From positions 1 to 64,000 of the forward strand of contig JAEWJH010000036.1 of NCBI GenBank assembly GCA_023386635.1: DNA of 64,000 bases. The letters run 5' to 3'. Below the pieces are notes generated by a model, which saw only the letters and a list, made by a program, of their open reading frames with translations, made no database searches and had not been told where the DNA came from. The DNA comes from Pseudomonadota bacterium (GTDB taxonomy: Bacteria > Pseudomonadota > Alphaproteobacteria > Rhizobiales > Xanthobacteraceae). Shown here one piece after another: positions 9,146 through 18,582 of the stretch. Position numbers and translations under genes: made by a program. Position 1 is the stretch's first letter. Each line of letters starts with the position of its first letter.

Positions 9146-9200
9146 CCCTCCCGCAAACCCGAAAGGCAACGTGGCAGGCGCCGCGACGAACGAGGCACAC

Positions 9201-10934
9201 ATGACGATCAACCTGAAGATCCCCGACATCCAGGAACTCAAACCGCGGATCATCGTGTTCGGCGTCGGTGGCGCCGGCGGCAATGCCGTTAACAACATGA
9301 TCACCGCCGGCCTGCAGGGCGTCGACTTCGTCGTCGCCAACACCGACGCGCAGGCGCTCGCCAGCTCCAAGGCCCAACGCATCGTCCAGATGGGCCTGCA
9401 GGTGACCGAAGGTCTCGGCGCCGGCTCGCAGCCGGAAATCGGCCGTGCGGCGGCCGAGGAGGTGATGGACGAGATCCGTGATCACCTCAACGGCGTGCAC
9501 ATGGTGTTCGTCACCGCTGGCATGGGCGGCGGCACCGGCACCGGCGCCGCGCCGGTGATCGCGCGCGTCGCCAAGGAGATGGGCATCCTCACCGTGGGTG
9601 TCGTCACCAAGCCGTTCCACTTCGAAGGCCAGCGCCGCATGCGCTTCGCCGAGATCGGCATCACCGACCTGCACAAGGTCGTCGACACGCTGCTGGTGAT
9701 CCCGAACCAGAATCTGTTCCGGGTCGCCAACGAGAAGACCACCTTCGCCGACGCCTTCGCGATGGCGGACCAGGTGCTCTATTCGGGCGTCGCCTGCATC
9801 ACCGACCTGATGGTCAAGGAAGGCCTGATCAATCTCGACTTCGCCGACGTCCGTGCGGTCATGCGCGAGATGGGCAAGGCGATGATGGGCACCGGCGAAG
9901 CGTCGGGCGAGAAGCGCGCGGCCACCGCGGCGGAAGCGGCGATCGCCAATCCGCTGATCGACGATTCGTCGATGAAGGGCGCAAGGGGCCTCTTGGTCTC
10001 GATCACCGGCGGCAAGGACCTCACCTTGTACGAGGTCGACGAGGCTGCCACCCGCATCCGCGAGGAAGTCGATCAGGACGCCAACATCATCGTCGGCGCC
10101 ACTTTCGACGAAAGCCTCGAAGGCGTCATCCGCGTGTCGGTTGTTGCCACCGGCATCGACAGCGCGCAGATCGCCGCCCAGGCCCGTGCCACGGAAACGC
10201 CCCGCGTCGAAGCGCGGGCCGAGCCCAACCGTCTCGCCGAGCTCAACGCCACGCGCCGCGTCGAGAGCCAGCGTCTGGCGGACCGCATCGAGCAGGAAAC
10301 CCGGTCGGCGATGATGGCCGTCCGCCATGCGCAGCCGAAGGTTGAGCAGTCTGCCCCGGCGCCGGTGCAGTCGGTCGCCGCCAGCGATGCCGCTCATGCG
10401 GCAGTCGCCGCCGCGCTGATGCCGGCCGCTGCCGTGGAAGACGTCTCGATCCGTCCGATCCCGCTCAAGCCGACAATGTTCGAGCCCGCTTCCGTCGAGT
10501 CGGTCGCGATGACCGAGGAGCCGCCGCCGGAATCGTTCATCCCGCCGCAGGCGGAGCAGACCGGGATGCGCAAGCCGCGCATGCCGCGCGTCGATGAGCT
10601 GCCGTTGCCGACCCAGGCCCAGATCAAGGCAGCCCGGGGCGAGGTCGAGCCGGAGCACCCCGGCCGCCAGCGCATGGGCCTGATGCAGCGCCTCGCCGCT
10701 GTCGGCCTCGGCCGTCGCGAAGAAGCGGCGATCGAGCCGCCGGTGCCGGTGGCGCCGCGTCCGGTCACGTTCCCGCCGCGCCAGGCCCGTCCGGCCGAAC
10801 CGCCGGTGTCGGAATATGCCCGTCGGAGCGCCCCGCAGGGTCTCGACCCCCATGGTCGGCCGGCTCCTGTGCAAAACAGCGCGGAGGACGATCAACTCGA
10901 TATCCCGGCCTTCCTGCGGCGGCAGGCCAACTGA
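9201..10934 (+). CDS. ftsZ: Cell division GTPase FtsZ
   Basis: Predicted tubulin-like GTPase that builds the Z ring. The 577-residue protein has the GTPase core (GVGGAGGNAVNNM near residue 20; tubulin signature GGGTGTGAAP near 109; T7-loop region NLDFADV), then a long Ala/Pro/Glu-rich disordered linker of roughly 240 residues as in other rhizobial FtsZ proteins. It ends in the conserved C-terminal peptide DIPAFLRRQ, which binds FtsA. ATG 9201 begins the conserved MTINLKIPDI; an in-frame ATG at 9099 lies within ftsA and is unlikely. A strong terminator follows. Confidence 0.96.
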   Translation: MTINLKIPDIQELKPRIIVFGVGGAGGNAVNNMITAGLQGVDFVVANTDAQALASSKAQRIVQMGLQVTEGLGAGSQPEIGRAAAEEVMDEIRDHLNGVHMVFVTAGMGGGTGTGAAPVIARVAKEMGILTVGVVTKPFHFEGQRRMRFAEIGITDLHKVVDTLLVIPNQNLFRVANEKTTFADAFAMADQVLYSGVACITDLMVKEGLINLDFADVRAVMREMGKAMMGTGEASGEKRAATAAEAAIANPLIDDSSMKGARGLLVSITGGKDLTLYEVDEAATRIREEVDQDANIIVGATFDESLEGVIRVSVVATGIDSAQIAAQARATETPRVEARAEPNRLAELNATRRVESQRLADRIEQETRSAMMAVRHAQPKVEQSAPAPVQSVAASDAAHAAVAAALMPAAAVEDVSIRPIPLKPTMFEPASVESVAMTEEPPPESFIPPQAEQTGMRKPRMPRVDELPLPTQAQIKAARGEVEPEHPGRQRMGLMQRLAAVGLGRREEAAIEPPVPVAPRPVTFPPRQARPAEPPVSEYARRSAPQGLDPHGRPAPVQNSAEDDQLDIPAFLRRQAN

Positions 10935-10941
10935 CGATCAG

Positions 10942-10971
10942 AAACCCCGGCTTCGGCCGGGGTTTTTGTTT
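10942..10971 (+). terminator. Rho-independent terminator after ftsZ
   Basis: A 7-bp perfect GC stem (10945-10951 with 10956-10962) closes a TTCG tetraloop and is followed by a T-rich run (GTTTTTGTTTT). It starts ten bases after the ftsZ stop and should end the ddl-ftsQ-ftsA-ftsZ transcript, leaving lpxC to its own promoter within 10972-11237. Confidence 0.92.
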
Positions 10972-11237
10972 TAGGTATTTGTTTTTAAATAGCTTTTCAG
11001 TATCGCCGGGCGCCCGAGGGTTAACCCTCAAGATTAATGGCGTCATTCCGGATCAAATGCGGCGAAATCGCGTAACAGTCCGTAACACAACGTCAGTTGG
11101 CGATGACGGGGGCCTGACTTATTCCCTGTGCTGCAGAAGCGGCTCAAGTCTTTGAGATATCTGGCTTTGACGCCGCTGCCAATCGCCCGTCGGGGGCGCA
11201 GCCGGATCGACCGGCCGGACAGAGACGGATCGAGTTG

Positions 11238-12257
11238 ATGACAATCGCGAAGCCGGGCGCCACCAAGTCGGCGACCAACCTGCAGACCACGCTGCTGGCA
11301 TCGGTGTCGGTGTCCGGCATCGGTGTCCACTCCGGTTCGCCGGCGACGCTGACGCTGCATCCCGCTCCCGCGCATCATGGCATCGTGTTCTCGCGTCTCG
11401 GTCGCGCCGGTGAGCCGGATCGCGAAATTCTTGCCGATGTGCGCGCCGTCACCGCCACCGATTTCGCCACCGTGCTCGGAGATGCCAAGGGCCCGCTGTG
11501 CTCGACCGCGGAGCATGTGCTTGCGGCGCTGCGCGGCCTCGGCATCGACAATGTGGTGGTCGAGATCGACGGGCCGGAAGCGCCGATCATGGACGGCAGC
11601 GCCGCCGATTTCATCGCCGCGATCGACAGCGCCGGCATTCGCACGCTGGACGCGCCACGCAAATACATCGAAGTGCTCAAGACCATCCGCGTCGCCCGCA
11701 AGGATGGCGCGAGCGGCGAACTCGCGCCTTATGCGCGCGGCTTCCGCGTAGAGGCCGAGATCGATTTCTCAGAGCCGCTGATCGGCCGTCAGAGCTACGC
11801 GCTCGACATCACCCCCGACAGCTTCCGCCGCGAGGTGTCGCGCGCGCGCACTTTCGGCTTCATGCGCGACGTGGCGCGGCTGTGGAGCGCCGGTTACGCG
11901 CTCGGTGCGTCGTTCGACAACACGCTGGTGATCAGCGACAATCAGGTGATGAACCCGGCAGGCGTGCGTTATCCCGACGAGTTCGTGCGCCACAAGGTGC
12001 TCGATGCGGTCGGCGATCTGGCGCTCGCCGGTGCGCCGCTGCTCGGCGTCTACCGCTCGGTGCGGGGCGGTCATGCGCTCAACCACGCCGTTCTCTCCGC
12101 GCTCATGGCCGACCCGACCGCCTGGCGGCTGGTCGACCCGGCGCCGGCCCGCCGGCCGCGCTCGGTGGTTGGATCGCTGGTCGAGCCGCTCGGCGTGCCC
12201 GCCAGTGGCCTGCCGGCCGGTCTCGCGGTTCCGGCCTACGGTCCCAGCGTCTCGTAA
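11238..12257 (+). CDS. lpxC: UDP-3-O-acyl-N-acetylglucosamine deacetylase LpxC
   Basis: Predicted cytoplasmic Zn2+ amidase catalysing the committed step of lipid A synthesis. The 339-residue protein has two expected zinc-binding clusters: STAEHVLAALRGLGID (His near residue 94) and RHKVLDAVGDLALAG (His and Asp near 253-257). VSGIGVHSG opens domain I. ATG 11238 is chosen; a TTG one codon earlier is possible. The C-terminal tail after about residue 300 is Pro/Ala-rich and not conserved. About 265 non-coding bases after the ftsZ terminator should hold its promoter. Confidence 0.95.
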   Translation: MTIAKPGATKSATNLQTTLLASVSVSGIGVHSGSPATLTLHPAPAHHGIVFSRLGRAGEPDREILADVRAVTATDFATVLGDAKGPLCSTAEHVLAALRGLGIDNVVVEIDGPEAPIMDGSAADFIAAIDSAGIRTLDAPRKYIEVLKTIRVARKDGASGELAPYARGFRVEAEIDFSEPLIGRQSYALDITPDSFRREVSRARTFGFMRDVARLWSAGYALGASFDNTLVISDNQVMNPAGVRYPDEFVRHKVLDAVGDLALAGAPLLGVYRSVRGGHALNHAVLSALMADPTAWRLVDPAPARRPRSVVGSLVEPLGVPASGLPAGLAVPAYGPSVS

Positions 12258-12444
12258 CGGGACAGCGTTAACCTTCCGCCACATTCCGGGCTGAATTTCC
12301 CGGTTAATCGCGGTTGTCTGTCGCGACAGACGCGCAACGGCCTGCCGAAGGCTCTCGATGACTTGGCCCGGCGGCGGATTTTCGATACGTCTCTGGCTGA
12401 ATGGCCCGCCGCCGATCGGCCGGGCGAGGGGATCGGACATAGTG

Positions 12445-13314
12445 ATGCTGAAACGGGCTTTCGGGCACAAGCGCGGCCGCGCCATTGCTGTGCGTCTGCT
12501 GATGCTGGCGATGATCTCCGTCACCGTCCCCGCCTGCAGCACCTTTAACGACTGGTTCGGCAAAAAGGACGATGTCCTGCCCGACCAGCCGGCCGACAAG
12601 CTCTACAACGAGGGCCTCTACCTGCTGAACCAGAAGCGGGATCCCAAGGACGCGGTCAAGAAATTCGAAGAGGTCGACCGTCAGCACCCGTATTCGGAAT
12701 GGGCGCGCAAGTCGCTGATCATGCAGGCCTATGCGCAGTATGAAGCGCGCGACTACGACGAGTGCATCAATTCGGCGAAGCGTTATGTATCGCTGCATCC
12801 CGGCAGCCCGGATGCCGCCTATGCGCAGTATCTGATCGGCGCTGCCTATTTCGACCAGATTCCGGACATCACCCGCGATCAGGGCGCGACTGACCGTGCC
12901 ATGCAGGCGCTGGATGAGGTGGTGCGGAAATATCCGACCACCGAATACGCCGCGAGCGCCAAGAAAAAGCTTGAAGTGGCGCGTGACCAGCTTGCCGGCA
13001 AGGAAATGGCGGTCGGCCGCTACTACCTTGAGAAAAAGGATTTCACCGGCGCGATCAACCGCTTCAAGGTCGTGGTGACGCAGTATCAGACCACCCGCCA
13101 TGTCGAGGAAGCGCTGATGCGGCTGACCGAGTCCTATATGGCGCTCGGTATCGTCGCCGAGGCGCAGACGGCGGCGGCGGTGCTCGGCCACAACTTCCCG
13201 GATAGTCCGTGGTACAAGAACGCCTATTCGCTGGTGAAGACAGGCGGGGCGGAACCGCGGGAAAACCGGGGTTCCTGGATCAGCCGGGCCTTCAAGAAGG
13301 TCGGCCTGGGTTAA
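12445..13314 (+). CDS. bamD: Outer membrane assembly lipoprotein BamD (ComL)
   Basis: Predicted lipoprotein of the BAM complex that folds beta-barrel proteins into the outer membrane. Start 12445 gives a basic N terminus, a hydrophobic stretch and a lipobox (VPAC, Cys at residue 31), with the mature protein beginning CSTFNDWFG. The rest of the 289 residues is a tetratricopeptide-repeat array (DKLYNEGLYLLNQKRDPKDA, EVDRQHPYSEWA, AMQALDEVVRKYP). The long upstream in-frame extension from 12358 would place the signal peptide internally and is rejected. Position between lpxC and recN is the usual rhizobial order. Confidence 0.93.
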   Translation: MLKRAFGHKRGRAIAVRLLMLAMISVTVPACSTFNDWFGKKDDVLPDQPADKLYNEGLYLLNQKRDPKDAVKKFEEVDRQHPYSEWARKSLIMQAYAQYEARDYDECINSAKRYVSLHPGSPDAAYAQYLIGAAYFDQIPDITRDQGATDRAMQALDEVVRKYPTTEYAASAKKKLEVARDQLAGKEMAVGRYYLEKKDFTGAINRFKVVVTQYQTTRHVEEALMRLTESYMALGIVAEAQTAAAVLGHNFPDSPWYKNAYSLVKTGGAEPRENRGSWISRAFKKVGLG

Positions 13315-13388
13315 TCGGCTTAGTTCAACGGGACTGGGCTGACCACTCTCCGCCGGCTTCTCTATCCACATCGCCGTTTGCGCATTCG

Positions 13389-13425
13389 ACGCGGCCGGGG
13401 CTTGTCCCGGCCTTCGGCCTCTTTG
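13389..13425 (+). terminator. Hairpin between bamD and recN
   Basis: A GC-rich stem (GGCCGGG with CCCGGCC around a short CTTGT loop) lies about 75 bases after the bamD stop and is followed by a short CTCTTT tract. It may attenuate or end the bamD transcript. The T tract is weak, so this is tentative. Confidence 0.4.
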
Positions 13426-13498
13426 ATGATGCGAATCTGTCAGTAGTCACAGCCGCCGGCCGGTGCCGGAGATGGCTGCTTCAGGTACGACACGCCCT

Positions 13499-15202
13499 AT
13501 GCTTTCCCGGCTTTCGATCCGCGACATTGTTCTGATCGATCGGCTCGACATCGATTTCGCCGCGGGCCTTGCCGTGCTCACCGGCGAGACCGGCGCCGGC
13601 AAGTCGATCCTGCTCGATTCGTTTGCGCTTGCGCTCGGCGGGCGCGGCGATGCCGCGCTGGTGCGGCAGGGCGTCGATCAGGGCCAGGTCACGGCGGTGT
13701 TCGAGGTCGGCGCGAAGCATCCCGCTCGCGCGGTGCTGAAAGCGAACGACATCATCGCCGATGACGATCTGATTGTCCGCCGCGTGCAGTTCGCCGACGG
13801 CCGTACCCGCGCCTTCGTCAACGACCAGCCGGTGAGCGTGCAGATTCTGCGCCAGCTCGGCGAGGCGCTGGTGGAGATTCACGGCCAGCACGACGATCGC
13901 GCGCTGGTCGACGTCGCCCAGCACCGGCAACTGCTCGATGCCTATGGCGAGCTCGACGGCAAAGCGGACGCACTGGGCAAGCTGTGGCACGCACGTCGCG
14001 CCGCGCGCGAGGCGGTGGAGACGCATCGCGCCGATGTGGAGCGCGCCAAGCGCGAGGGCGACTGGCTGCGCCATGCGGTCGACGAACTCACCAAGCTGGC
14101 GCCGGAGCAGGGCGAGGAAACCGCGCTCGCCGAACGCCGCACGCTGATGATGCAGTCGGAAAAGATCGCCAGCGATCTGCGCGACGCGCACGACATCGTC
14201 GGCGGCAACGATTCCATCGTGCCGGTGATCTCGTCGGCCGTGCGCCGGCTCGAACGGCGCGGGGCTCAGGTGCCGCAGATGGTCGATCCGGCGGTGAAGT
14301 CGTTCGATGCGGCGCTGAATTCTTTGGAAGAAGCGCGCGCCCATCTCGAACAGGCGCTGCGGCTTGCCGATTTCGACCCGCACGAGCTGGAGCGGATCGA
14401 GGAGCGGCTGTTCGCGTTGCGCGCGGCCGGCCGCAAATACAACACCCCGGTCGACAGCCTCGCCGCGCTTGCAGAGAAATACACCAACGATCTCGACCTG
14501 ATCGACGCTGGCGAGGAGCGGCTCGCCGCGCTGGAGAAGGCGGCGACGGCGGCCGACGACAGTTATTTCGCAGCAGCGGCGGCGCTGTCCAAGGCGCGGC
14601 AGAAGGCGGCGACTGCGCTCGACAAGGCGGTCAATGCCGAACTCAAGCCGCTCAAGCTCGAGCGCGCGACGTTCTCGACGCATATGGTCAGCGATGTCGG
14701 TGCCGCCGGTCCTGCGGGCATCGACAAGGTCGAGTTCTGGGTCCAGACCAATCCGGGCACGCGGCCCGGCCCGCTGATGAAGGTTGCGTCGGGCGGCGAA
14801 CTGGCGCGCTTCCTGCTGGCGCTCAAGGTGGTGCTGGCGGACCGCGGCTCGGCGCCGACGCTGGTATTCGACGAAATCGATACGGGTGTCGGCGGCGCCG
14901 TGGCCGACGCGATCGGCATGCGGCTCGCGCGGCTCGGCCGCGGCGTGCAGGTGCTCGCCGTCACCCATGCGCCGCAGGTCGCGGCGCGTGCGAACCGGCA
15001 TTACGTCATCAGCAAGGACGGCAAACCCGGCGACAAGGGCAAAGGCAAGGATAGGGGCAAGGACAAGCGCGTTGCCACCTCGGTCACCGAAGTGGCGGCC
15101 GATCATCGCCGCGAGGAGATCGCGCGGATGCTCGCCGGCGCCGAGATCACCGCCGAAGCCCGCGCCGCGGCCGAGCGGCTGATCAAGTCCGCCACCGGCT
15201 GA
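13499..15202 (+). CDS. recN: DNA repair ATPase RecN
   Basis: Predicted SMC-like ATPase acting early in double-strand-break repair. The 567-residue protein has Walker A GETGAGKS near residue 33, a helical coiled-coil middle (about 150-360), the ABC signature SGGELARFLLA and Walker B TLVFDEIDTGVGG near 460. Start 13499 (MLSRLSIRDIVLID) matches the family N terminus; the in-frame ATG at 13463 would add 12 unrelated residues. An unusual Lys/Gly/Asp-rich insert (about residues 504-526) sits between the HAPQVAARA motif and the last strand. ligA begins five bases after its stop. Confidence 0.94.
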   Translation: MLSRLSIRDIVLIDRLDIDFAAGLAVLTGETGAGKSILLDSFALALGGRGDAALVRQGVDQGQVTAVFEVGAKHPARAVLKANDIIADDDLIVRRVQFADGRTRAFVNDQPVSVQILRQLGEALVEIHGQHDDRALVDVAQHRQLLDAYGELDGKADALGKLWHARRAAREAVETHRADVERAKREGDWLRHAVDELTKLAPEQGEETALAERRTLMMQSEKIASDLRDAHDIVGGNDSIVPVISSAVRRLERRGAQVPQMVDPAVKSFDAALNSLEEARAHLEQALRLADFDPHELERIEERLFALRAAGRKYNTPVDSLAALAEKYTNDLDLIDAGEERLAALEKAATAADDSYFAAAAALSKARQKAATALDKAVNAELKPLKLERATFSTHMVSDVGAAGPAGIDKVEFWVQTNPGTRPGPLMKVASGGELARFLLALKVVLADRGSAPTLVFDEIDTGVGGAVADAIGMRLARLGRGVQVLAVTHAPQVAARANRHYVISKDGKPGDKGKGKDRGKDKRVATSVTEVAADHRREEIARMLAGAEITAEARAAAERLIKSATG

Positions 15203-15206
15203 CGCC

Positions 15207-17372
15207 ATGCCGCGTTACGATAAATCGCTCGACGTCGATGCGATGGCGCCGCGGCAGGCGAAGCGCGAGCATGCGCGGTTGCAGGCGGAGATCGCCGAGC
15301 ACGACCAGCGCTACTATCAGCAGGATGCGCCGACCGTCTCCGACGCCGAATACGATGCGCTGCGCCGCCGCTACAATGCGATCGAGCAGAAATTTCCGGA
15401 CCTTGTCACCCAGGGCAGTCTGTCGCTCACCGTCGGCGCGGCGCCGGCACGCGGCTTCGCCAAGGTGCGGCATACGGTGCCGATGCTGTCGCTGGACAAC
15501 GCCTTCAGCGAGGAGGACGTCGCCGATTTCGTCGAGCGCATCCGCCGCTTCCTGAAGCTCGCCGACGACGAGCCGATCACGTTTCTCGCCGAACCGAAGA
15601 TAGACGGCCTGTCGATGTCGCTGCGCTACGAGGATGGCGAACTCGTGCGTGCCGCGACGCGCGGCGATGGCACCGAGGGCGAGGACGTCACCGCCAATAT
15701 CCGAACGCTGAAAGATGTGCCGCAAAAGCTCAAGGGTCGCAATCTGCCGGCGGTCTGCGAGATGCGCGGCGAGGTCTATATGAAGAAGGCCGACTTCCTG
15801 GCGCTCAACGAGCGGCAGAAAGCGGCGGGCGGTCAGGTGTTCGCCAATCCGCGCAATTCGGCGGCGGGCTCGCTGCGGCAGAAGGACCCGAGCGTCACCG
15901 CGACGCGGCCGCTGCATTTCTTCGCCTATTCGTGGGGCGAGTTGACCGCCGTGCCGGAGAAGACCCAGTCGGCCATGGTCGAGTGGATGGCGGCGCGCGG
16001 CTTCGACACCAATCCGCTGTCGAAGGTCTGCAAGTCGGTGGAGGAGCTGATCGCGTTTCACCGTTCGATCGGCGAGCGGCGCGCCAGGCTCGATTACGAT
16101 ATCGACGGCGTCGTCTACAAGATCGACCGGCTCGACTGGCAGGAGCGGCTCGGGTTCGTCTCGCGCAGCCCGCGCTGGGCGATCGCGCACAAATTCGCAG
16201 CGGAGCGCGCCGAAACGGTGCTCAACGGCATCGAGATCCAGGTCGGCCGCACCGGCGCGCTCACGCCGGTAGCGAAGCTCGAGCCGGTGACTGTCGGCGG
16301 CGTCGTCGTGCAGAACGCCAGCCTGCACAACGAGGACTATATCAAGGGCATCGGCGCGAGCGGCGAGGCGATCCGCAACGGCACCGATATCCGCATCGGC
16401 GATACGGTGGTGATCCAGCGCGCCGGCGACGTGATCCCCCAGATCGTCGACGTGGTGCTCGACAAGCGGCCGAAGAACGCGAAGGCGTACAAGTTTCCGG
16501 ATGTGTGCCCCGCCTGCGGCAGTCATGCGGTGCGCGAGGTCAATCTGCGCACCGGCAAGGAAGACGTGGTGCGCCGCTGCACCGGCGGTCTCATCTGTCC
16601 GGCGCAGGCGGTCGAGCGGTTGCGGCATTTCGTGGCGCGCGATGCGTTCGACATCGAAGGGTTCGGCGAGAAGCAGGTCGAGGCCTTCTATGCGGATGGC
16701 CTCGTCATGGAGCCGGCCGATATCTTCACGCTGCGACAGCGCGACGCGCGCTCAGCCAAGAAGCTCGCGGACCGCGAGGGCTACGGCGAGACCTCCGTCA
16801 CCAATCTGTTCAACGCCATCGATGCGCGCCGCAAGGTGTCGCTGAACCGGCTGATCTATGCGCTCGGCATCCGGCATATCGGCGATATCAATGCCAAGCT
16901 CCTGGCGCGCCACTACGGCACCATCGAAGCGTTCGAGGAGGCGGCGACCGCGGCCGATGTGCCGACCGACCGCAAGGACAAGGGTAACGAAGCCTGGCAG
17001 GAGTTGAACTCGATTGAAGGCATCGGCGACGTGGTCGCCGAGGCAGTGGTCGAGTTCTTCAACGAGAAGAAGAACCGCGCGGCGCTCAAGCGGCTGCTGG
17101 TCGAGATCGAGGTCGAGCCGATGGAGCAGGCGCGCAGTGACACGCCGGTCGCCGGCAAGACGGTGGTGTTCACCGGCACGCTGGAGAAGATGACCCGCGA
17201 CGAGGCCAAGGCCATGGCCGAGCGGCTCGGCGCGAAGGTGTCAGGCTCGGTGTCGAAGAAGACCGACTATGTCGTCGCCGGTCCGGGTGCGGGATCGAAG
17301 CTGAAGGACGCGCAGAAGCATGGCGTCACCGTCATGGATGAAGACGGCTGGTTCAAGCTGATCGGTCGTTGA
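15207..17372 (+). CDS. ligA: NAD+-dependent DNA ligase LigA
   Basis: Predicted replicative DNA ligase sealing nicks with NAD+. Domains in order across 721 residues: domain Ia (HDQRYYQQDAPTVSDAEYD), adenylation domain with the KIDG motif (Lys131 should carry AMP), OB fold (VQVGRTGALTPVAKLEPV), a four-Cys zinc finger (CPACG, then RRC and ICP), helix-hairpin-helix repeats (ALGIRHIGD; SIEGIGDVVAEAV), and a C-terminal BRCT domain (from about 640, GKTVVFTGTLEKM). It follows recN by five bases, likely in one transcript, and its last 20 bases overlap the convergent MFS gene. Confidence 0.96.
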   Translation: MPRYDKSLDVDAMAPRQAKREHARLQAEIAEHDQRYYQQDAPTVSDAEYDALRRRYNAIEQKFPDLVTQGSLSLTVGAAPARGFAKVRHTVPMLSLDNAFSEEDVADFVERIRRFLKLADDEPITFLAEPKIDGLSMSLRYEDGELVRAATRGDGTEGEDVTANIRTLKDVPQKLKGRNLPAVCEMRGEVYMKKADFLALNERQKAAGGQVFANPRNSAAGSLRQKDPSVTATRPLHFFAYSWGELTAVPEKTQSAMVEWMAARGFDTNPLSKVCKSVEELIAFHRSIGERRARLDYDIDGVVYKIDRLDWQERLGFVSRSPRWAIAHKFAAERAETVLNGIEIQVGRTGALTPVAKLEPVTVGGVVVQNASLHNEDYIKGIGASGEAIRNGTDIRIGDTVVIQRAGDVIPQIVDVVLDKRPKNAKAYKFPDVCPACGSHAVREVNLRTGKEDVVRRCTGGLICPAQAVERLRHFVARDAFDIEGFGEKQVEAFYADGLVMEPADIFTLRQRDARSAKKLADREGYGETSVTNLFNAIDARRKVSLNRLIYALGIRHIGDINAKLLARHYGTIEAFEEAATAADVPTDRKDKGNEAWQELNSIEGIGDVVAEAVVEFFNEKKNRAALKRLLVEIEVEPMEQARSDTPVAGKTVVFTGTLEKMTRDEAKAMAERLGAKVSGSVSKKTDYVVAGPGAGSKLKDAQKHGVTVMDEDGWFKLIGR

Positions 17373-18582
17373 TTTCGGCGTCTCTGCCGCCCAGCCCATA
17401 ATAGAACATCAGGGCGACGCTCAGAACGCCGATCATCATCAACGGCACTGACAGCGCTCCGCCGTCATGCACCAGGATATAGGAGATGCCTTGCGCGATG
17501 GCGGCGCCGGTCGACATCTGCAGAAAGCCGCTGATGCCCGATGCGGCACCCGCCGCCTGCGGGCGCACGCTGATCGCCGCGGCAATCGAGTTCGGCAGCA
17601 GCAAGCCATTGCCGACCGACACGAACAGTTGCGGAACGAAGAAGATCCAGATTTGCGTGCCGACCGTTGCCAGCAAAATGACGGCGGTTGTGGTGGCGAT
17701 CAAACCGAGGCCGATCCCGGCCTTGATCATGGTGTGAACGCCATACCGCGTCGACAGCCGCGAGGCAATGAAGTTGCCGATCATGTAGCCAAGTGACGAC
17801 AGCGTGAACCACACCCCGTATTCCGCCGACGTTGCGCCGATGATGTTGACGACGACATGCGGTGCGCCGCCGATCAGCACGTAATACGGCGCGGTGCCGA
17901 AGGTGGAGGTCAGCGCGTAGCGGTAGAAGCGGCGGTTGGTCAGTAGCGCGTGCCATTCCCGCCACGAGACCGCGCTGCTGTCCGTGCCGCTCGCTCGTAG
18001 CGGGTTGGTCTCCGGCAGCGCCACCACTGACCAGATCAGGACGATCAATGTGACGATCGAGACGGCCAGGAAGATCGATTCCCAGCCGAACACTGTGTCG
18101 AGCAGTCCGCCGATCATCGGCGCGACCATCGGCGCGATCACCATGGCGCTGGTGACGAGACCGAGCATCGCCGCGGCGCGGTCACGGTCGTAAAGATCGC
18201 GAACGATCGCGCGGCTGATGACGATCCCGGTTCCGGCCCCCAGCGCCTGCGCCACCCGCGCGGCGATCAGCCACTCGATGCTCGGCGCGGCCATCGCCGC
18301 GAAGCTGGCGAGACATGCGAGCGCGATGCCACCGAGCACGACCGGTCGGCGGCCGAACCGGTCGGACAGCGGTCCCAGCAACAACTGCCCCGATGCGAGG
18401 CTGAGCAGGAACAGCGAAAGCGTGAGCTGGACGGTCGCCGCGTCGGTGTTGAAGCGTGTGGTCAGCTGCGGGATGGCGGGGACGAAGATGTTGAGCGCGA
18501 CCGGCCCGGTCGCCGAGAGCGCGACCAGCAGGACGAGAAACCGCTTGCGCGGAGGTGCGGCCGCCGGAACGGAATCGGTCAT
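17353..18582 (-). CDS. Bcr/CflA-type multidrug MFS transporter
   Basis: A 409-residue MFS protein with 12 predicted membrane segments. The N-terminal NIFVPAIPQLTTRF, the loop 2-3 motif GPLSDRFGRRPVVLGG and motif C region ARVAQALGAGTGIVISRAIVRDLYDR are characteristic of the DHA1 Bcr/CflA drug-efflux group. The substrate cannot be read from sequence. The ATG at 18582 overlaps the last base of the upstream aminopeptidase stop codon (TGATG on the minus strand), so the two are translationally coupled. Its 3' end overlaps ligA by 20 bases, tail to tail. Confidence 0.87.
   Translation of the reverse strand: MTDSVPAAAPPRKRFLVLLVALSATGPVALNIFVPAIPQLTTRFNTDAATVQLTLSLFLLSLASGQLLLGPLSDRFGRRPVVLGGIALACLASFAAMAAPSIEWLIAARVAQALGAGTGIVISRAIVRDLYDRDRAAAMLGLVTSAMVIAPMVAPMIGGLLDTVFGWESIFLAVSIVTLIVLIWSVVALPETNPLRASGTDSSAVSWREWHALLTNRRFYRYALTSTFGTAPYYVLIGGAPHVVVNIIGATSAEYGVWFTLSSLGYMIGNFIASRLSTRYGVHTMIKAGIGLGLIATTTAVILLATVGTQIWIFFVPQLFVSVGNGLLLPNSIAAAISVRPQAAGAASGISGFLQMSTGAAIAQGISYILVHDGGALSVPLMMIGVLSVALMFYYGLGGRDAEINDRSA

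Noticed and set aside
8880..10895. 671-codon minus-strand open frame opposite ftsZ
   Set aside because: Composition is His/Arg/Asp-rich and it mirrors the ftsZ codons; no known family features.
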